Positions 26,638 through 35,332 of a DNA stretch of 64,000 nucleotides are shown piece by piece. Positions within the stretch are counted from its first letter, which is position 1. Each line of letters begins with the position of its first letter. Origin of the DNA: Paenibacillus sp. FSL R10-2734 (GTDB lineage Bacteria > Bacillota > Bacilli > Paenibacillales > Paenibacillaceae). Below the pieces are notes generated by a model, which was given only the letters and a program-made list of their open reading frames with translations, was not told the DNA's origin and ran no database searches. Location of the stretch: positions 4,154,001-4,218,000 of the forward strand of contig NZ_CP150170.1 of NCBI RefSeq assembly GCF_037963865.1. Direction: 5' to 3'. Made by a program: the position numbers and the translations under genes.

Positions 26638-27561
26638 TTAAGCTTTTAGATTTAAAAGAAACTGCCGTGTGTTCATATAAGCATCGTTCCATCCCATCTT
26701 GGCGTAGAATCGAAGTCCGTCGAGTCCCTTGAAATAATAGGCACCCATTAGACGCTCTTTAAAATAAGGTGTCACTATTCCGGCTTTTTCTTGATTGGTT
26801 TGATACGTCTTAATGACATCACTCCATGGCATATGCCGATCGAGAATTGCAAGGTCTACGAGAAAATCGCCATACATGTAATTCCCATCAATGATGCCAG
26901 TAATTCGAGTTCCGTTGAACAAAATATTCCACTGTTGAAAATCTCCGTGTATAAAGCTTCTGTTCGATTCATTATAGGGTACGTAGGCCAGCAAACGACT
27001 ATAGATTTCTTCGTATACGTCCCTCTCCAAGCAAGTCGTGTGGAAGAGCTCATGCCAGTTCTCCCAGAATGTCCCCGTCTGATCTTCTGAATTTACGGCA
27101 ACGACGAAGTCCTTCCAAGATGCATATGACCCATTGCCATCAGCGCCGATCCACCCATACCCGTTAGTTGCCTCAATATCCGCTGCGGCCATTTTTGTCA
27201 AAATGCCGATAATTTCAGGCAACTGAAGGGTTTGTTCCTCTGCCGTGCAATCGGATAGGTTGCGCCCTTCCATTCGTTCCATGATCAAATAGGTTAATTG
27301 GTTAGTTCTCCCTAACGCTAAACATTTGGGGAAAGGGATGTTCTGACTTGACAGCAAATTCGATACATAGTTTTCTGTTTCATACGCTCCTGCCAGATCG
27401 CTGAATTTCACTACATAGTCTTTCCCTTCGAGGATAAAAGAGAACACGTTGCTTATATTGCCACCGGAAAGCGGTGTAATCTCAGTCGCACCTGGTCTAA
27501 GATGATTCTCTAGAACTTTTTCGATTTCACTCATGACCAATTTTGGCTTCTTGTAAGTCAT
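26638..27561 (-). CDS. APH-family phosphotransferase
   Basis: A 307-residue kinase-like protein. The N-lobe has ITPLSGGNISNVFSF and YVVKFSD (ATP lysine). The catalytic loop is SFIHGDFQQWNILF, with the Brenner HGDxxxxN pattern, and the metal-binding aspartate is in ITGIIDGN. In most APH proteins that strand reads IDWE or IDFE; here it is IDGN, a mild departure. Families of this fold phosphorylate aminoglycosides, macrolides, choline, homoserine or sugars; the substrate cannot be inferred. It starts 14 bp after the preceding kinase gene ends, on the same strand, so the two form a tandem pair. Confidence 0.8.
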   Translation of the reverse strand: MTYKKPKLVMSEIEKVLENHLRPGATEITPLSGGNISNVFSFILEGKDYVVKFSDLAGAYETENYVSNLLSSQNIPFPKCLALGRTNQLTYLIMERMEGRNLSDCTAEEQTLQLPEIIGILTKMAAADIEATNGYGWIGADGNGSYASWKDFVVAVNSEDQTGTFWENWHELFHTTCLERDVYEEIYSRLLAYVPYNESNRSFIHGDFQQWNILFNGTRITGIIDGNYMYGDFLVDLAILDRHMPWSDVIKTYQTNQEKAGIVTPYFKERLMGAYYFKGLDGLRFYAKMGWNDAYMNTRQFLLNLKA

Positions 27562-27575
27562 CTTAGCTTCAACTC

Positions 27576-28652
27576 CTATATCATATCTCGTTCCTCATAC
27601 TCAAAGGGTTCTTCACACGAATAAATGTCATGGAAAAACCCCATATACGGGATGTCGTCTTCCAAGCATTTTATACGATAGGACAGCTCCTCATCACATG
27701 TTGCCTCTTCACCATTATTCCGCATTACCTCGAATGCATCTACTATATTTTCCATGAGATTCACTTGGATAAATAAGGGGATTTTATCCAACATCGACTG
27801 TTCAATCGTGGTCTCGGATCTGTATCCTTTGAGGGCTTCTTCAAAGTAATCATCCATGAACTTTTTGCGTTTACCAGCTTCAGGTTCAAATTGTATCCAT
27901 CCTACTCCTTGTGTCCATAGACTTGCCAGATCAAACAAATACCAGCAGAAACATGAATTATCGAAATCATATACAGTTATTTGCCCAGTATCAAAGTCTA
28001 TCGAATAATTCCCATCGTTGTAATCAAAATGGATCATACCGAAAGACTCCTGGTTCCTGTCTAATTCTTCTAACGTGTTAAGTAGCTTTACCAGCTTCAC
28101 TTTAAGTAGAGTTAAGGAGTCGGGTATCAAATTATTGATATTCTCGGCATTGAATCTGTCAAAAAAACTATGACGACGATGAACAGGTGTATATCCTTTC
28201 GATAATTCGTGCATTTTCCCTAGAACTTTACCACAGTTATAATAATATTCGGTAATTGGAGCTTCTTCCCGGTACCGATAGTTATTATCCGCTAGCATTT
28301 TTCCCTTTGCCTTATTAAATAAGCAGATAAAAAAAGTGTGATTATTATGAGTGATCTCTTCCAGCAGATTCCCTTTTCGGGAGTTGATTACATCCGAGAT
28401 ACTTCCGCCATGTTCAAATAAATATCTAATATATTCAATTTCACCTAAAAAATCTTCTCGGCTTCTGTCATTTAAGAAAGCAATTCTGAGTATTTTTGCG
28501 TCGGAGCCTTTTTTCTCACAAGTATAAACGACATTACGGCCTCCATCATGTGCCTTAACAGGCTGGAGTTCATAACCTTCCAACCCATACAACTCCGATA
28601 TTTGTGGAAGCAAACATGCATCACCGATTTTAACAACCTCGTAATAATTCAT
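27576..28652 (-). CDS. APH/SrkA-like phosphotransferase
   Basis: A 358-residue kinase-fold protein. Visible motifs: ILRIAFLNDRSREDFLGEIEYIRYL (ATP lysine replaced by Arg or shifted), catalytic loop GMIHFDYNDGNYSID, and VYDFDNSCFCWYLFDLA with the metal aspartate. The catalytic loop has HFD in place of HGD, as in homoserine-kinase-type and SrkA/RdoA-type proteins. AAGGAGAG precedes the ATG. It is followed at 14 bp by a second, distantly related kinase gene. The two share fold but little sequence, so they are unlikely to be a recent duplication. Function unknown. Confidence 0.75.
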   Translation of the reverse strand: MNYYEVVKIGDACLLPQISELYGLEGYELQPVKAHDGGRNVVYTCEKKGSDAKILRIAFLNDRSREDFLGEIEYIRYLFEHGGSISDVINSRKGNLLEEITHNNHTFFICLFNKAKGKMLADNNYRYREEAPITEYYYNCGKVLGKMHELSKGYTPVHRRHSFFDRFNAENINNLIPDSLTLLKVKLVKLLNTLEELDRNQESFGMIHFDYNDGNYSIDFDTGQITVYDFDNSCFCWYLFDLASLWTQGVGWIQFEPEAGKRKKFMDDYFEEALKGYRSETTIEQSMLDKIPLFIQVNLMENIVDAFEVMRNNGEEATCDEELSYRIKCLEDDIPYMGFFHDIYSCEEPFEYEERDMI

Positions 28653-28780
28653 AGCATCTCTCCTTCAGCTGTATTTTAATAACCTGTAGTTTTCAAATCT
28701 CTTCAATATATGTACAGTTTACCAGCTTCTACTGATAAACCGGATTGAGAAAACAATTATAATTAAATTATCCTGCTTCG

Positions 28781-29692
28781 TTAGTTCAGATGCACACGAA
28801 TTACAATATCCTGATCATGATTGCCGAATCCAGCCCCATAGAGCGTTAATCCGCCAACGTTAACAGCCTTCTCGTCTACTGCGAAACGAAGCGTCCAGAA
28901 TTGTTCTCGTAGCTGAAGATCAGCGACAGTCACGTCCGACAACCTCTCTTCATCAATATATGTGCCTGCATTGTCAATGCGAATCGTCTTCAATAATCCG
29001 TATTGATTTACATTTCGATGCCACCATTTCGGTGTATATATGCCTCGCGCAGCTCTTCCGAAGTCTGCTGGGCTGGTCCAGGTTCCAAGCGTCTGGCCGT
29101 TAAAAATGAACTGAATATCAGAAGGCCAATGGTCTCTCAAGCCTGGCGCTTCAGAAGCTATTTCCATTGAAATTTCGATGGCCTCGGGAGTTTGATCAGG
29201 AAGTAGATAGTTAGGCGTTTTGTACTCAACGTAACCTCTCCCGAACCACAAAATGGCGGCATTGACTCGCTCGGGATCGAGAAAGTAACGCGGGTCGTCC
29301 CAAACCCCTATCTCCATCTCGCGCGTGCCTAGTCCGCAGGTTGGATGAACTTCAAACGAGGTATAATGACCGACAGATATGGTTTGCTCTCTGACCCTAG
29401 GAGTTTGCCTGGCAATTGGCAGCTCAATCTCAATGTTTTTTTGTTTAAGGAAGCACATTTTATGAGTTCCTCCGTTTTGACGTACCCTACGGCTTCCGAT
29501 TAATTCGGCTTGTTCGAGCTTTCGAATGTGCATGGTGACTATTGAGGGGCTAAGTTCTAACTTAGCTGCAATCTCCTTCACATTCATTTCGTTATCTGCA
29601 ACAAGACTCATAATTCTCCATCTGACTTCGCTTGCTAGTGCCTCATATAATGCCATGAATTTTGCTTCGCCGTTCGCTTTGATCATTATCAT
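28781..29692 (-). CDS. ArsR-type regulator with large C-terminal sensor domain
   Basis: About 303 residues. Residues ~10-90 are an ArsR/HTH_20 winged helix (YEALASEVRWRIMSLVADNEMNVKEIAAKLELSPSIVTMHIRKL). The remaining ~200 residues are not found in metal-sensing ArsR proteins (typically ~100 residues): two segments rich in beta strand, including YTSFEVHPTCGLGTRE, WPSDIQFIFNGQTLGTW and FWTLRFAVDEKAVNVGGL. No cysteine metal site of the usual kind is seen. The gene is divergent from GH43, with a palindrome between, so it probably senses a sugar. Start uncertain: ATG at 29707, 29692 or 29686. Confidence 0.8.
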   Translation of the reverse strand: MIMIKANGEAKFMALYEALASEVRWRIMSLVADNEMNVKEIAAKLELSPSIVTMHIRKLEQAELIGSRRVRQNGGTHKMCFLKQKNIEIELPIARQTPRVREQTISVGHYTSFEVHPTCGLGTREMEIGVWDDPRYFLDPERVNAAILWFGRGYVEYKTPNYLLPDQTPEAIEISMEIASEAPGLRDHWPSDIQFIFNGQTLGTWTSPADFGRAARGIYTPKWWHRNVNQYGLLKTIRIDNAGTYIDEERLSDVTVADLQLREQFWTLRFAVDEKAVNVGGLTLYGAGFGNHDQDIVIRVHLN

Positions 29693-29780
29693 AATCCCCT
29701 GACCCATATTTATTCAAATCACATATATATTAATTTAATAAATTTAACGCTTAGCTTCTAGCTTATATCATTGAAAGTTT

Positions 29781-29798
29781 TTAAACAATAGTGTTTAA
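29781..29798. promoter_or_regulatory. Palindromic operator between the ArsR-type gene and GH43
   Basis: TTAAACA-ATAG-TGTTTAA is a perfect 7-bp dyad, 63 bp upstream of the GH43 start. It is the most symmetrical element in the 150-bp divergent gap. Confidence 0.55.
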
Positions 29799-29860
29799 TT
29801 TTCTTAGAAGTTAACCATATTGGATTCTTATATATATGAATTTATTAATGAGGTGGAGAA

Positions 29861-31357
29861 ATGAAATACAATAATCCAGTTATCAAAGGGTTCTATCCTG
29901 ACCCCAGCGCATGCAAAGTTGAAGACACTTATTATTTGGTCTACAGTTCCTTTCAGTATTTTCCCGGCGTTCCTATTTTTGAAAGCAAGGATCTTATTAA
30001 TTGGACGCAAATCGGTCATTGCTTAACCCGAAAAAGTCAGGTTCAGCTGGATACTGTGGACAGCTCCGGTGGTGTATTCGCTCCTACCCTGCGTTACAAT
30101 AATGGCCGTTTCTACATGACGACCACAAATGACACTTTGCGTCAGAACTTCTATGTCTGGACTGACAATATTTACGGCGAATGGTCTGATCCGATTAATG
30201 TCGATCAAGGGGGAATTGATCCGGATTTATATTTCGAAGATGGTAAAGCATTTTTCATGAGCAATGGAATTGATGATTACGGAGTTAGTGGAATCGTCCA
30301 ATGTGAAATCGAAATTGAAACGGGGCACAAGCTGACGCCAAGCCGTTCTATTTGGCAAGGATCAGGCGGTCGTTATTTGGAGAGTCCTCATTTATACAAA
30401 ATGAATGGACGATATTATCTGTTAGCAGCTGAAGGCGGAACCGAATATGGTCATATGGTTACTTATGCAAGAGGTGATTCTCCCACAGGCCCGTTCGAAG
30501 CCTATACGCACAACCCTGTATTGACCAATCGCAATTTAGGCGGGTACGAGCTTCAGGGGGTTGGTCACGGTGATTTGATACAAGACCACGATGGAAATTG
30601 GTGGCTATTACATCTCGGATTCCGGCAGACTGGCCAGTATCTTACGTATCATCACTTGGGGCGTGAAGTTTTTCTAACTCCGATTACTTTTGGCGACGAC
30701 GGGTGGTTTACGGCGGGTCATGAAGGTACTACTCTTCTAAGTTTCGAGACTGATCGAATCACGGATACAATCGTTCAGCAGGAGAAAAAAGAATTTACGT
30801 TCGAGAACACTGATTGGAATCTGGACTGGTGTTACCTGCGTCATCCCGTTACAGCAAATTATCAGTTAGAAGCTGATAAAGTAAAGCTCAAAGGAACCTC
30901 AATTACGTTAGATGTCCCGGCTTCCCCGACATTTATAGGTATTCGTCAAAAAGACTTCAACGCGATTATTTCATGCGAAGTCAGCCTTACCAGCGGTGAA
31001 GCAGGAATTACGCTATACATGGACGAAAATCATCGTTATGATTTGGCCTTGCGTAAACATCTAGAGGGTTACGAGATTATCGAACGGCTAAATATCGGAG
31101 ATATTAAATCAATTGAACATACAAAAAGTATAGGCCAGTGCAACCATGCTGCATTAATCATTAAGAGCACTCCTACTCATTATCACTTCTATGCCCAGAT
31201 AGACGGTATCGAGACTTTACTTGGTACTGCGCAAACCAAATATCTGTCTTCAGAAATAGCTGGAGGCTTCACAGGTGTTGTTATTGGTTTGTACGCTACG
31301 GGAGAAAGCCAAGATTTTAATGCTACTTTCACAAATTTCAGCTGTATTTATTCTTAA
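29861..31357 (+). CDS. GH43 beta-xylosidase / alpha-L-arabinofuranosidase
   Basis: A 498-residue cytosolic enzyme. The five-bladed propeller carries GH43 catalytic residues: D14 in YPDPSA (general base), D120 in GIDPDLY (pKa modulator) and E174 in YLESPHLY (general acid). The C-terminal ~190 residues are the beta-sandwich of GH43 subfamily 11/12 enzymes (LRHPVTANYQL ... GITLYMDENHRYDLAL). Members release xylose or arabinose from the ends of xylo- and arabino-oligosaccharides. GAGGTGGAG precedes the ATG. Divergent from the ArsR-type gene, its probable regulator. No transporter gene adjoins. Confidence 0.92.
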   Translation: MKYNNPVIKGFYPDPSACKVEDTYYLVYSSFQYFPGVPIFESKDLINWTQIGHCLTRKSQVQLDTVDSSGGVFAPTLRYNNGRFYMTTTNDTLRQNFYVWTDNIYGEWSDPINVDQGGIDPDLYFEDGKAFFMSNGIDDYGVSGIVQCEIEIETGHKLTPSRSIWQGSGGRYLESPHLYKMNGRYYLLAAEGGTEYGHMVTYARGDSPTGPFEAYTHNPVLTNRNLGGYELQGVGHGDLIQDHDGNWWLLHLGFRQTGQYLTYHHLGREVFLTPITFGDDGWFTAGHEGTTLLSFETDRITDTIVQQEKKEFTFENTDWNLDWCYLRHPVTANYQLEADKVKLKGTSITLDVPASPTFIGIRQKDFNAIISCEVSLTSGEAGITLYMDENHRYDLALRKHLEGYEIIERLNIGDIKSIEHTKSIGQCNHAALIIKSTPTHYHFYAQIDGIETLLGTAQTKYLSSEIAGGFTGVVIGLYATGESQDFNATFTNFSCIYS

Positions 31358-31433
31358 GACTCTGAATGAGTTTGTGGGTCTTTTAGGTGTCATGTATTTT
31401 TGCTTCTATTTTAGTTTCAAATCTGGTTTCAAT

Positions 31434-31486
31434 TAAAAAAAGTGGCAGTCACGTAGGCAAACCCTAGCCTCGATTGACTGCCACTT
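31434..31486 (-). terminator. Terminator after the 31.5-kb small gene
   Basis: AAGTGGCAGTCA (31440-31451) pairs perfectly with TGACTGCCACTT (31475-31486). The minus strand follows with seven T. It also separates the convergent GH43 gene. Confidence 0.85.
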
Positions 31487-31491
31487 GCTAT

Positions 31492-31971
31492 TTAATATCC
31501 CATATCCTTTAATATTTTGGATAACGTGCTCAGACGCTCACCGATCATTTCACCGTCATCGCTCAAAGCTTGATTGAACAGCTTAATATCTTCATTAATT
31601 CGCTCATTCTCCGTACATACCGACACAGTCATGGCATCTCCTTGCAGGCCGACCCGATCAATGATAGGCTGCTCCGGGTCATATAAATTCTCATATCGAT
31701 ACGCTTCGCGGAAATGTTCTAACGACCGACAAATGAGAATGGACAAATCAAGCACGCGATGAAGAGGTAGTTCCTCGGATTGTCTGGACCATTTTTCACC
31801 GGTATATCTCCAAACCTTGGCTGAAATATCGACCTTTCCTCTATCGTTCCATTGGGCCAATCCCAGAGAGAGACCTTTCGCATCCGTGTTCCCTGCCAAT
31901 CGGCCGTCAACTTGCTCATAATTTTCTGACACAATAACAGGCTTATGTTTTAAAGTTGTAGGAATTTTCAT
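31492..31971 (-). CDS. Conserved protein of unknown function (DUF6530-like)
   Basis: A 159-residue soluble protein: KIPTTLKHKPVIVSENYEQVDGR at the start, TDAKGLSLGLAQWNDRG, WRYTGEKWSRQSEELPLHRVLDL, and DRVGLQGDAMTVSVCTENE. The pattern looks like a widely conserved Firmicutes family that I recall as DUF6530; the name is from memory. No catalytic motif is obvious. GGAAGGAAG precedes the ATG. It follows the GIY-YIG gene by 73 bp, with a short 8-bp repeat array between. Confidence 0.65.
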   Translation of the reverse strand: MKIPTTLKHKPVIVSENYEQVDGRLAGNTDAKGLSLGLAQWNDRGKVDISAKVWRYTGEKWSRQSEELPLHRVLDLSILICRSLEHFREAYRYENLYDPEQPIIDRVGLQGDAMTVSVCTENERINEDIKLFNQALSDDGEMIGERLSTLSKILKDMGY

Positions 31972-31988
31972 ATTTTTTCTTCCTTCCA

Positions 31989-32012
31989 GTTACTATTTTA
32001 CTGATCTACTAA
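31989..32012. repeat. Short period-8 repeat, second copy
   Basis: Three consecutive octamers GTTACTAT, TTTACTGA, TCTACTAA between the 31.5-kb and 32.0-kb genes. They match the octamer array at 32557-32604. Confidence 0.6.
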
Positions 32013-32044
32013 ATGACGGTTTCATCTTATCTTGGAATTCATCC

Positions 32045-32404
32045 TTAGTCAATTCGTGGTTTGTTATAGCCTCTGTCCCCGAAGGGCTGTAACTTCTCCA
32101 ACCATGGCTTTAAGATTTTCTTTCGTTCCCAGCGCATGTCGGTTACCTTATCTATTTCTTTCTGTTCTAGCACATCATAGGTGAACGCATCGGCTCCGAA
32201 TTCTTTCCAATCCTTCTGCAGCTGGGCATTTGCAAATCTCCCCATATCGAGCTGCATTTGCAGAGTAAGCCACTTATTTTTCAAGTTGGGATAGCTATCA
32301 ATAAATATTTTGCCGTTGACTTGGTTTTTGATTTGAGCAACACCCATATAAATCTTGATTTGCTTGTATTCCTCAATTAGCTCCTTGCGCTTATTCATAT
32401 CCAT
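32045..32404 (-). CDS. GIY-YIG nuclease-like small protein
   Basis: A 119-residue protein. YMGVAQIKNQVNGKIFIDSYPNLKNKW resembles the N-terminal strand pair of a compact GIY-YIG family in which the GIY triad is degenerate (GVA here, then FID). QLQKDWKEFGADAFTYDVLE matches the conserved ELQKDWNEYGxDxF segment of that family. These short proteins are common in Firmicutes; whether they cleave nucleic acid is unknown. GGAGCG precedes the ATG by 8 nt. Flanked on both sides by period-8 repeats. Confidence 0.65.
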   Translation of the reverse strand: MDMNKRKELIEEYKQIKIYMGVAQIKNQVNGKIFIDSYPNLKNKWLTLQMQLDMGRFANAQLQKDWKEFGADAFTYDVLEQKEIDKVTDMRWERKKILKPWLEKLQPFGDRGYNKPRID

Positions 32405-32556
32405 ATAAATCGCTCCTTAACGTAGTTTAAATTTCTCTTTCGTTCATATCTCTAAATGGTTTGCTGTTCCTAATCCAAATTCCGAGCTGTAACAACACCC
32501 GGGAGAGGATAATTGTTCGTACATAACGATTGGAAAACACTTAACTCCTCGTAACC

Positions 32557-32604
32557 TTTACTAATTTACTAATTTTATAATTTACTGATTTACTAAATTA
32601 CTGC
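32557..32604. repeat. Period-8 tandem repeat (TTTACTAA)
   Basis: Six consecutive octamers: TTTACTAA, TTTACTAA, TTTTATAA, TTTACTGA, TTTACTAA, ATTACTGC. It lies about 150 bp upstream of the GIY-YIG gene. An eight-base period could stack regulator half-sites or arise by slippage. Confidence 0.75.
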
Positions 32605-32693
32605 TTTATTTTATACAGGATACTGTCGTTCGTCAAGCCGTTTTCAGTTCCGATATTCTACAATCCTTATTTAAAGGTGTTACTTGATTCTCT

Positions 32694-32735
32694 AAAAAAA
32701 AGAGGTGTTTCAAGCCATTATTGGCTTAAAACACC
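32694..32735 (-). terminator. Terminator of the Na+/H+ antiporter gene
   Basis: GGTGTTT-C-AAGCC (32704-32716) pairs with GGCTT-A-AAACACC (32723-32735). The minus strand continues into a run of T (32694-32700). It is 54 bp past the antiporter stop. Confidence 0.85.
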
Positions 32736-32788
32736 CTAAACGCTGATAAATTCACCCCGTTACATAGGCTTCCCTATCCATTTCCCCT

Positions 32789-34774
32789 TTAAATCATCTC
32801 TTCTCGCAGATCGTGCTCCATGAAGAGGATATTGCGCTTTAATTCCTTCATGCTCTGTCTAGAAATCCGCCCGATCTCAAACATGGATTGGGTGTTGTCT
32901 CTCTCCAGCTGAATTCCGACCCGGGCCAGTTTCTGCATTGAAATGTCGAACTCTTTTCTGGCGTTAGTGTCTGATTCGTTTCTGGTCAGATGCAGCAGCA
33001 TACGTTCATATTGCAGAATCAGCGTGCTGGCAGTTTCTATATCAACCTCACCTTTTGTGAGTAATACATTTAGCTTCTTAATGACATAAGTAATATTTTG
33101 AATTTTAAGGCTAGTTAATTCGGCGCGTCTTTCTCGGTTACTTAACCGGACTTGCTGCAGCAACCCAAACATTTCGTCCCAATGCTTAGCGGGGAACAGC
33201 TCTTTTTTATACTGTGTATCCCTTGTGTGCATAAACAGAAGTTTGTTAATTCTCTTCAAATGACGATACGCTGTATATGAATTCACTTCTTTCTTTTTAA
33301 GCGCATGCAGAGTGTTCTCTCTTTGCCATATCAGGGCAGACAGGGCCAAGGACCGCTGGACATGATCTTGATTTTCATCTTTTTTGAGCGTACGGATCCT
33401 GGAAGTATACGTATTGATGAGCTGGGCTGTCGCCAAGTGGTTCTGGTCTGTGGTCAATTCATTTAATCCAGTAACAACATTCCTCAGAATCTCAATTTTC
33501 GCCTGAATCTCCTCCTCCTGCTCTGTTTGCCCTTCTTTCCCCAATAAAAGAGGCAATAAGTAGTTGGAGATCAGCAGGGTCCACAAAATAACGCCGGCCG
33601 CAAGAAAAATGATCAGATCTCTGGCTGGAAATGCAGTGCCATCATCAAGAAAAAACGGTAGTGATAACGTACTCGCCAGTGTGATCGTTCCCCGGACTCC
33701 TGATAGACTAAGTATAAGCGCCTTCTTGAATCTGATCTGCCAAGGACCGTGTGATTTGTTCTTTGTGAAAATATCCATTAAAAGCGCCCAGATGAAGCGC
33801 AGCCCGAGTACACCTACAGTCAATAATAGTGTGTACATAATTACTTTGAAATTCCCTATTTCTGCGCTACTCCAAATGGTCTGAATAATATCCGGAAGCT
33901 GTGTGCCAAGCAGTAGGAACACCAGACCGTTCAATACAAAGATAATAACCGACCAGGTACTGTTAGATACAACCCTCAGCTTGGCCACTTCAGGATTCAT
34001 TTTCTTGTATCCGAAAGAATGGGCGATTCCTGCGCTGACGACAGCAAGGATACCGTTGACCCCCAGTTTCTCGGCTGCCATGAAGATCAAAAAAGGAGTC
34101 AGGATCTCAATCAGCATGTGGAGCGTGACATCCTCCATTCCTAATCTTCGCAGCCATTTCACTATGCCATATTTTACAAGCGTGAGCAAAAGACCTAGAA
34201 CCACTCCGCCAAGTGAAATGGAAATAAAACTGAGACCAGCAGATTTGAAGGAGAACACACCGGTGACCATAGCTGCTACCGCAAACTGAAATGAGACCAG
34301 ACCCGATGCATCATTAATTAAAGATTCTCCTTCGAGAATTTGCATCGTCTGATGGGGGATTTTCAATTTCTGCTCTAATGCACCTACGGCCACGGCATCA
34401 GTAGGCGCTAGCGCAGCCGCAAGTGCAAAAGACGCCGCCAACGGGATAACCGGTAGTAGCCAATTCAGAAAATAGCCCATCACAGCTACTGTTATAAATA
34501 CCAGACCCAGTGCCAACAAAAGGATCGGTTTCTTAAGCTTCCACAGTGCTTCTTTATTCGCATGCCGGCCATCATTGAACAGTAATGGGGCAATGAACAA
34601 CAGCAAGAATAGCTCTGGATTTAATTTCAGTTCATAGTGCAAGGGCAGCAAAGTAATCATCATCCCCAGCACAATTTGAATAATAGGTACAGAAACCGAA
34701 GGGATAAATCGGTTCACTAAATTAGATAAAGAGACTGCCGCCAGCATCAGCAAAATAATTTCAAACAACTCCAA
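32789..34774 (-). CDS. Na+/H+ antiporter, CPA1/NhaP type
   Basis: A 661-residue protein. Residues 1-~410 form the membrane domain with about 12 helices. Family motifs are clear: LLFIAPLLFNDGRHANK, LAAALAPTDAVAVGALEQ, EGESLINDASGLVSFQFA (the ND pair of the ion site), and SGVRGTITLASTLSLPF. Residues ~415-661 are a charged helical cytoplasmic tail, likely regulatory. CPA1 antiporters exchange Na+ or K+ for protons in pH and salt homeostasis. The start is a TTG with GGAGGTAGG upstream. The 558-bp upstream gap holds several predicted RNA helices. Confidence 0.9.
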   Translation of the reverse strand: MELFEIILLMLAAVSLSNLVNRFIPSVSVPIIQIVLGMMITLLPLHYELKLNPELFLLLFIAPLLFNDGRHANKEALWKLKKPILLLALGLVFITVAVMGYFLNWLLPVIPLAASFALAAALAPTDAVAVGALEQKLKIPHQTMQILEGESLINDASGLVSFQFAVAAMVTGVFSFKSAGLSFISISLGGVVLGLLLTLVKYGIVKWLRRLGMEDVTLHMLIEILTPFLIFMAAEKLGVNGILAVVSAGIAHSFGYKKMNPEVAKLRVVSNSTWSVIIFVLNGLVFLLLGTQLPDIIQTIWSSAEIGNFKVIMYTLLLTVGVLGLRFIWALLMDIFTKNKSHGPWQIRFKKALILSLSGVRGTITLASTLSLPFFLDDGTAFPARDLIIFLAAGVILWTLLISNYLLPLLLGKEGQTEQEEEIQAKIEILRNVVTGLNELTTDQNHLATAQLINTYTSRIRTLKKDENQDHVQRSLALSALIWQRENTLHALKKKEVNSYTAYRHLKRINKLLFMHTRDTQYKKELFPAKHWDEMFGLLQQVRLSNRERRAELTSLKIQNITYVIKKLNVLLTKGEVDIETASTLILQYERMLLHLTRNESDTNARKEFDISMQKLARVGIQLERDNTQSMFEIGRISRQSMKELKRNILFMEHDLREEMI

Positions 34775-35332
34775 ACGAATCCTACCTCCATATCAGCAAT
34801 CACACTGCTTTTCGAAATAATATGTTTCTCGCAAAATTTAATCTAAACGAAATATAAGATATTTTTTTAAACTGAATGTAAATACACTCATGTTTATTTC
34901 AAAGATGATCATATATTTGGCATCGTTGATAACAGCGCAAAGAAATCCAGATCCTGTTTCTACCTGAAGAATAACGCAAAAGACCCTATCGCAAAATTCG
35001 TCGAATAGAGTCACGGGTGTTAATTTTTAACTTTACCTGTTGATTAGCTAAACTATGATCTCTATTCCAAATAAACTACCCTTATATGGCTTATCAACAG
35101 GCCTATTTTCCCACAAGGATTTATACGGATGATAGTATGATGAACCGCAGAGGACAGGCGAAACTATCGTACTCGCAGCTTGTGCCCCATTGTTAAGCAG
35201 ACATGTGCCCAACGCTACTCTTCATTTGAAAAGGCAACCAGTCAACGATGTATTATCGGTGACTGGTTGCCTAAACTTGTAAATAGTTTTGTTCATGTCT
35301 CGCAAAAATGTAATTCCAGTTCCTAGAGGCTT
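34775..35332. other. Long gap upstream of the antiporter with nested inverted repeats
   Basis: No gene found. Three structured elements: a terminator-like hairpin on the minus strand (GACCCTATCG 34982-34991 with CGAATAGAGTC 35002-35012, then TTTT); CCTGTTGAT (35036-35044) with ATCAACAGG (35093-35101); and a nested pair CACAAG/CTTGTG (35112-35117, 35179-35184) enclosing GATAGT/ACTATC (35131-35136, 35163-35168). No known riboswitch class was recognised. Confidence 0.45.
35229..35271 (-). terminator. Terminator of the 1810-residue protein gene
   Basis: GGCAACCAGTCA (35233-35244) pairs perfectly with TGACTGGTTGCC (35260-35271). TTTTC follows on the minus strand. It is 62 bp past the stop codon. 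Confidence 0.8.

Larger units (their letters stand above)
32405..32788. other. Intergenic stretch with octamer array and terminator
   Basis: 384 bp without a gene. It contains the period-8 array (32557-32604) and, nearer the antiporter gene, its terminator (32694-32735). Nothing else was recognised. Confidence 0.6.
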
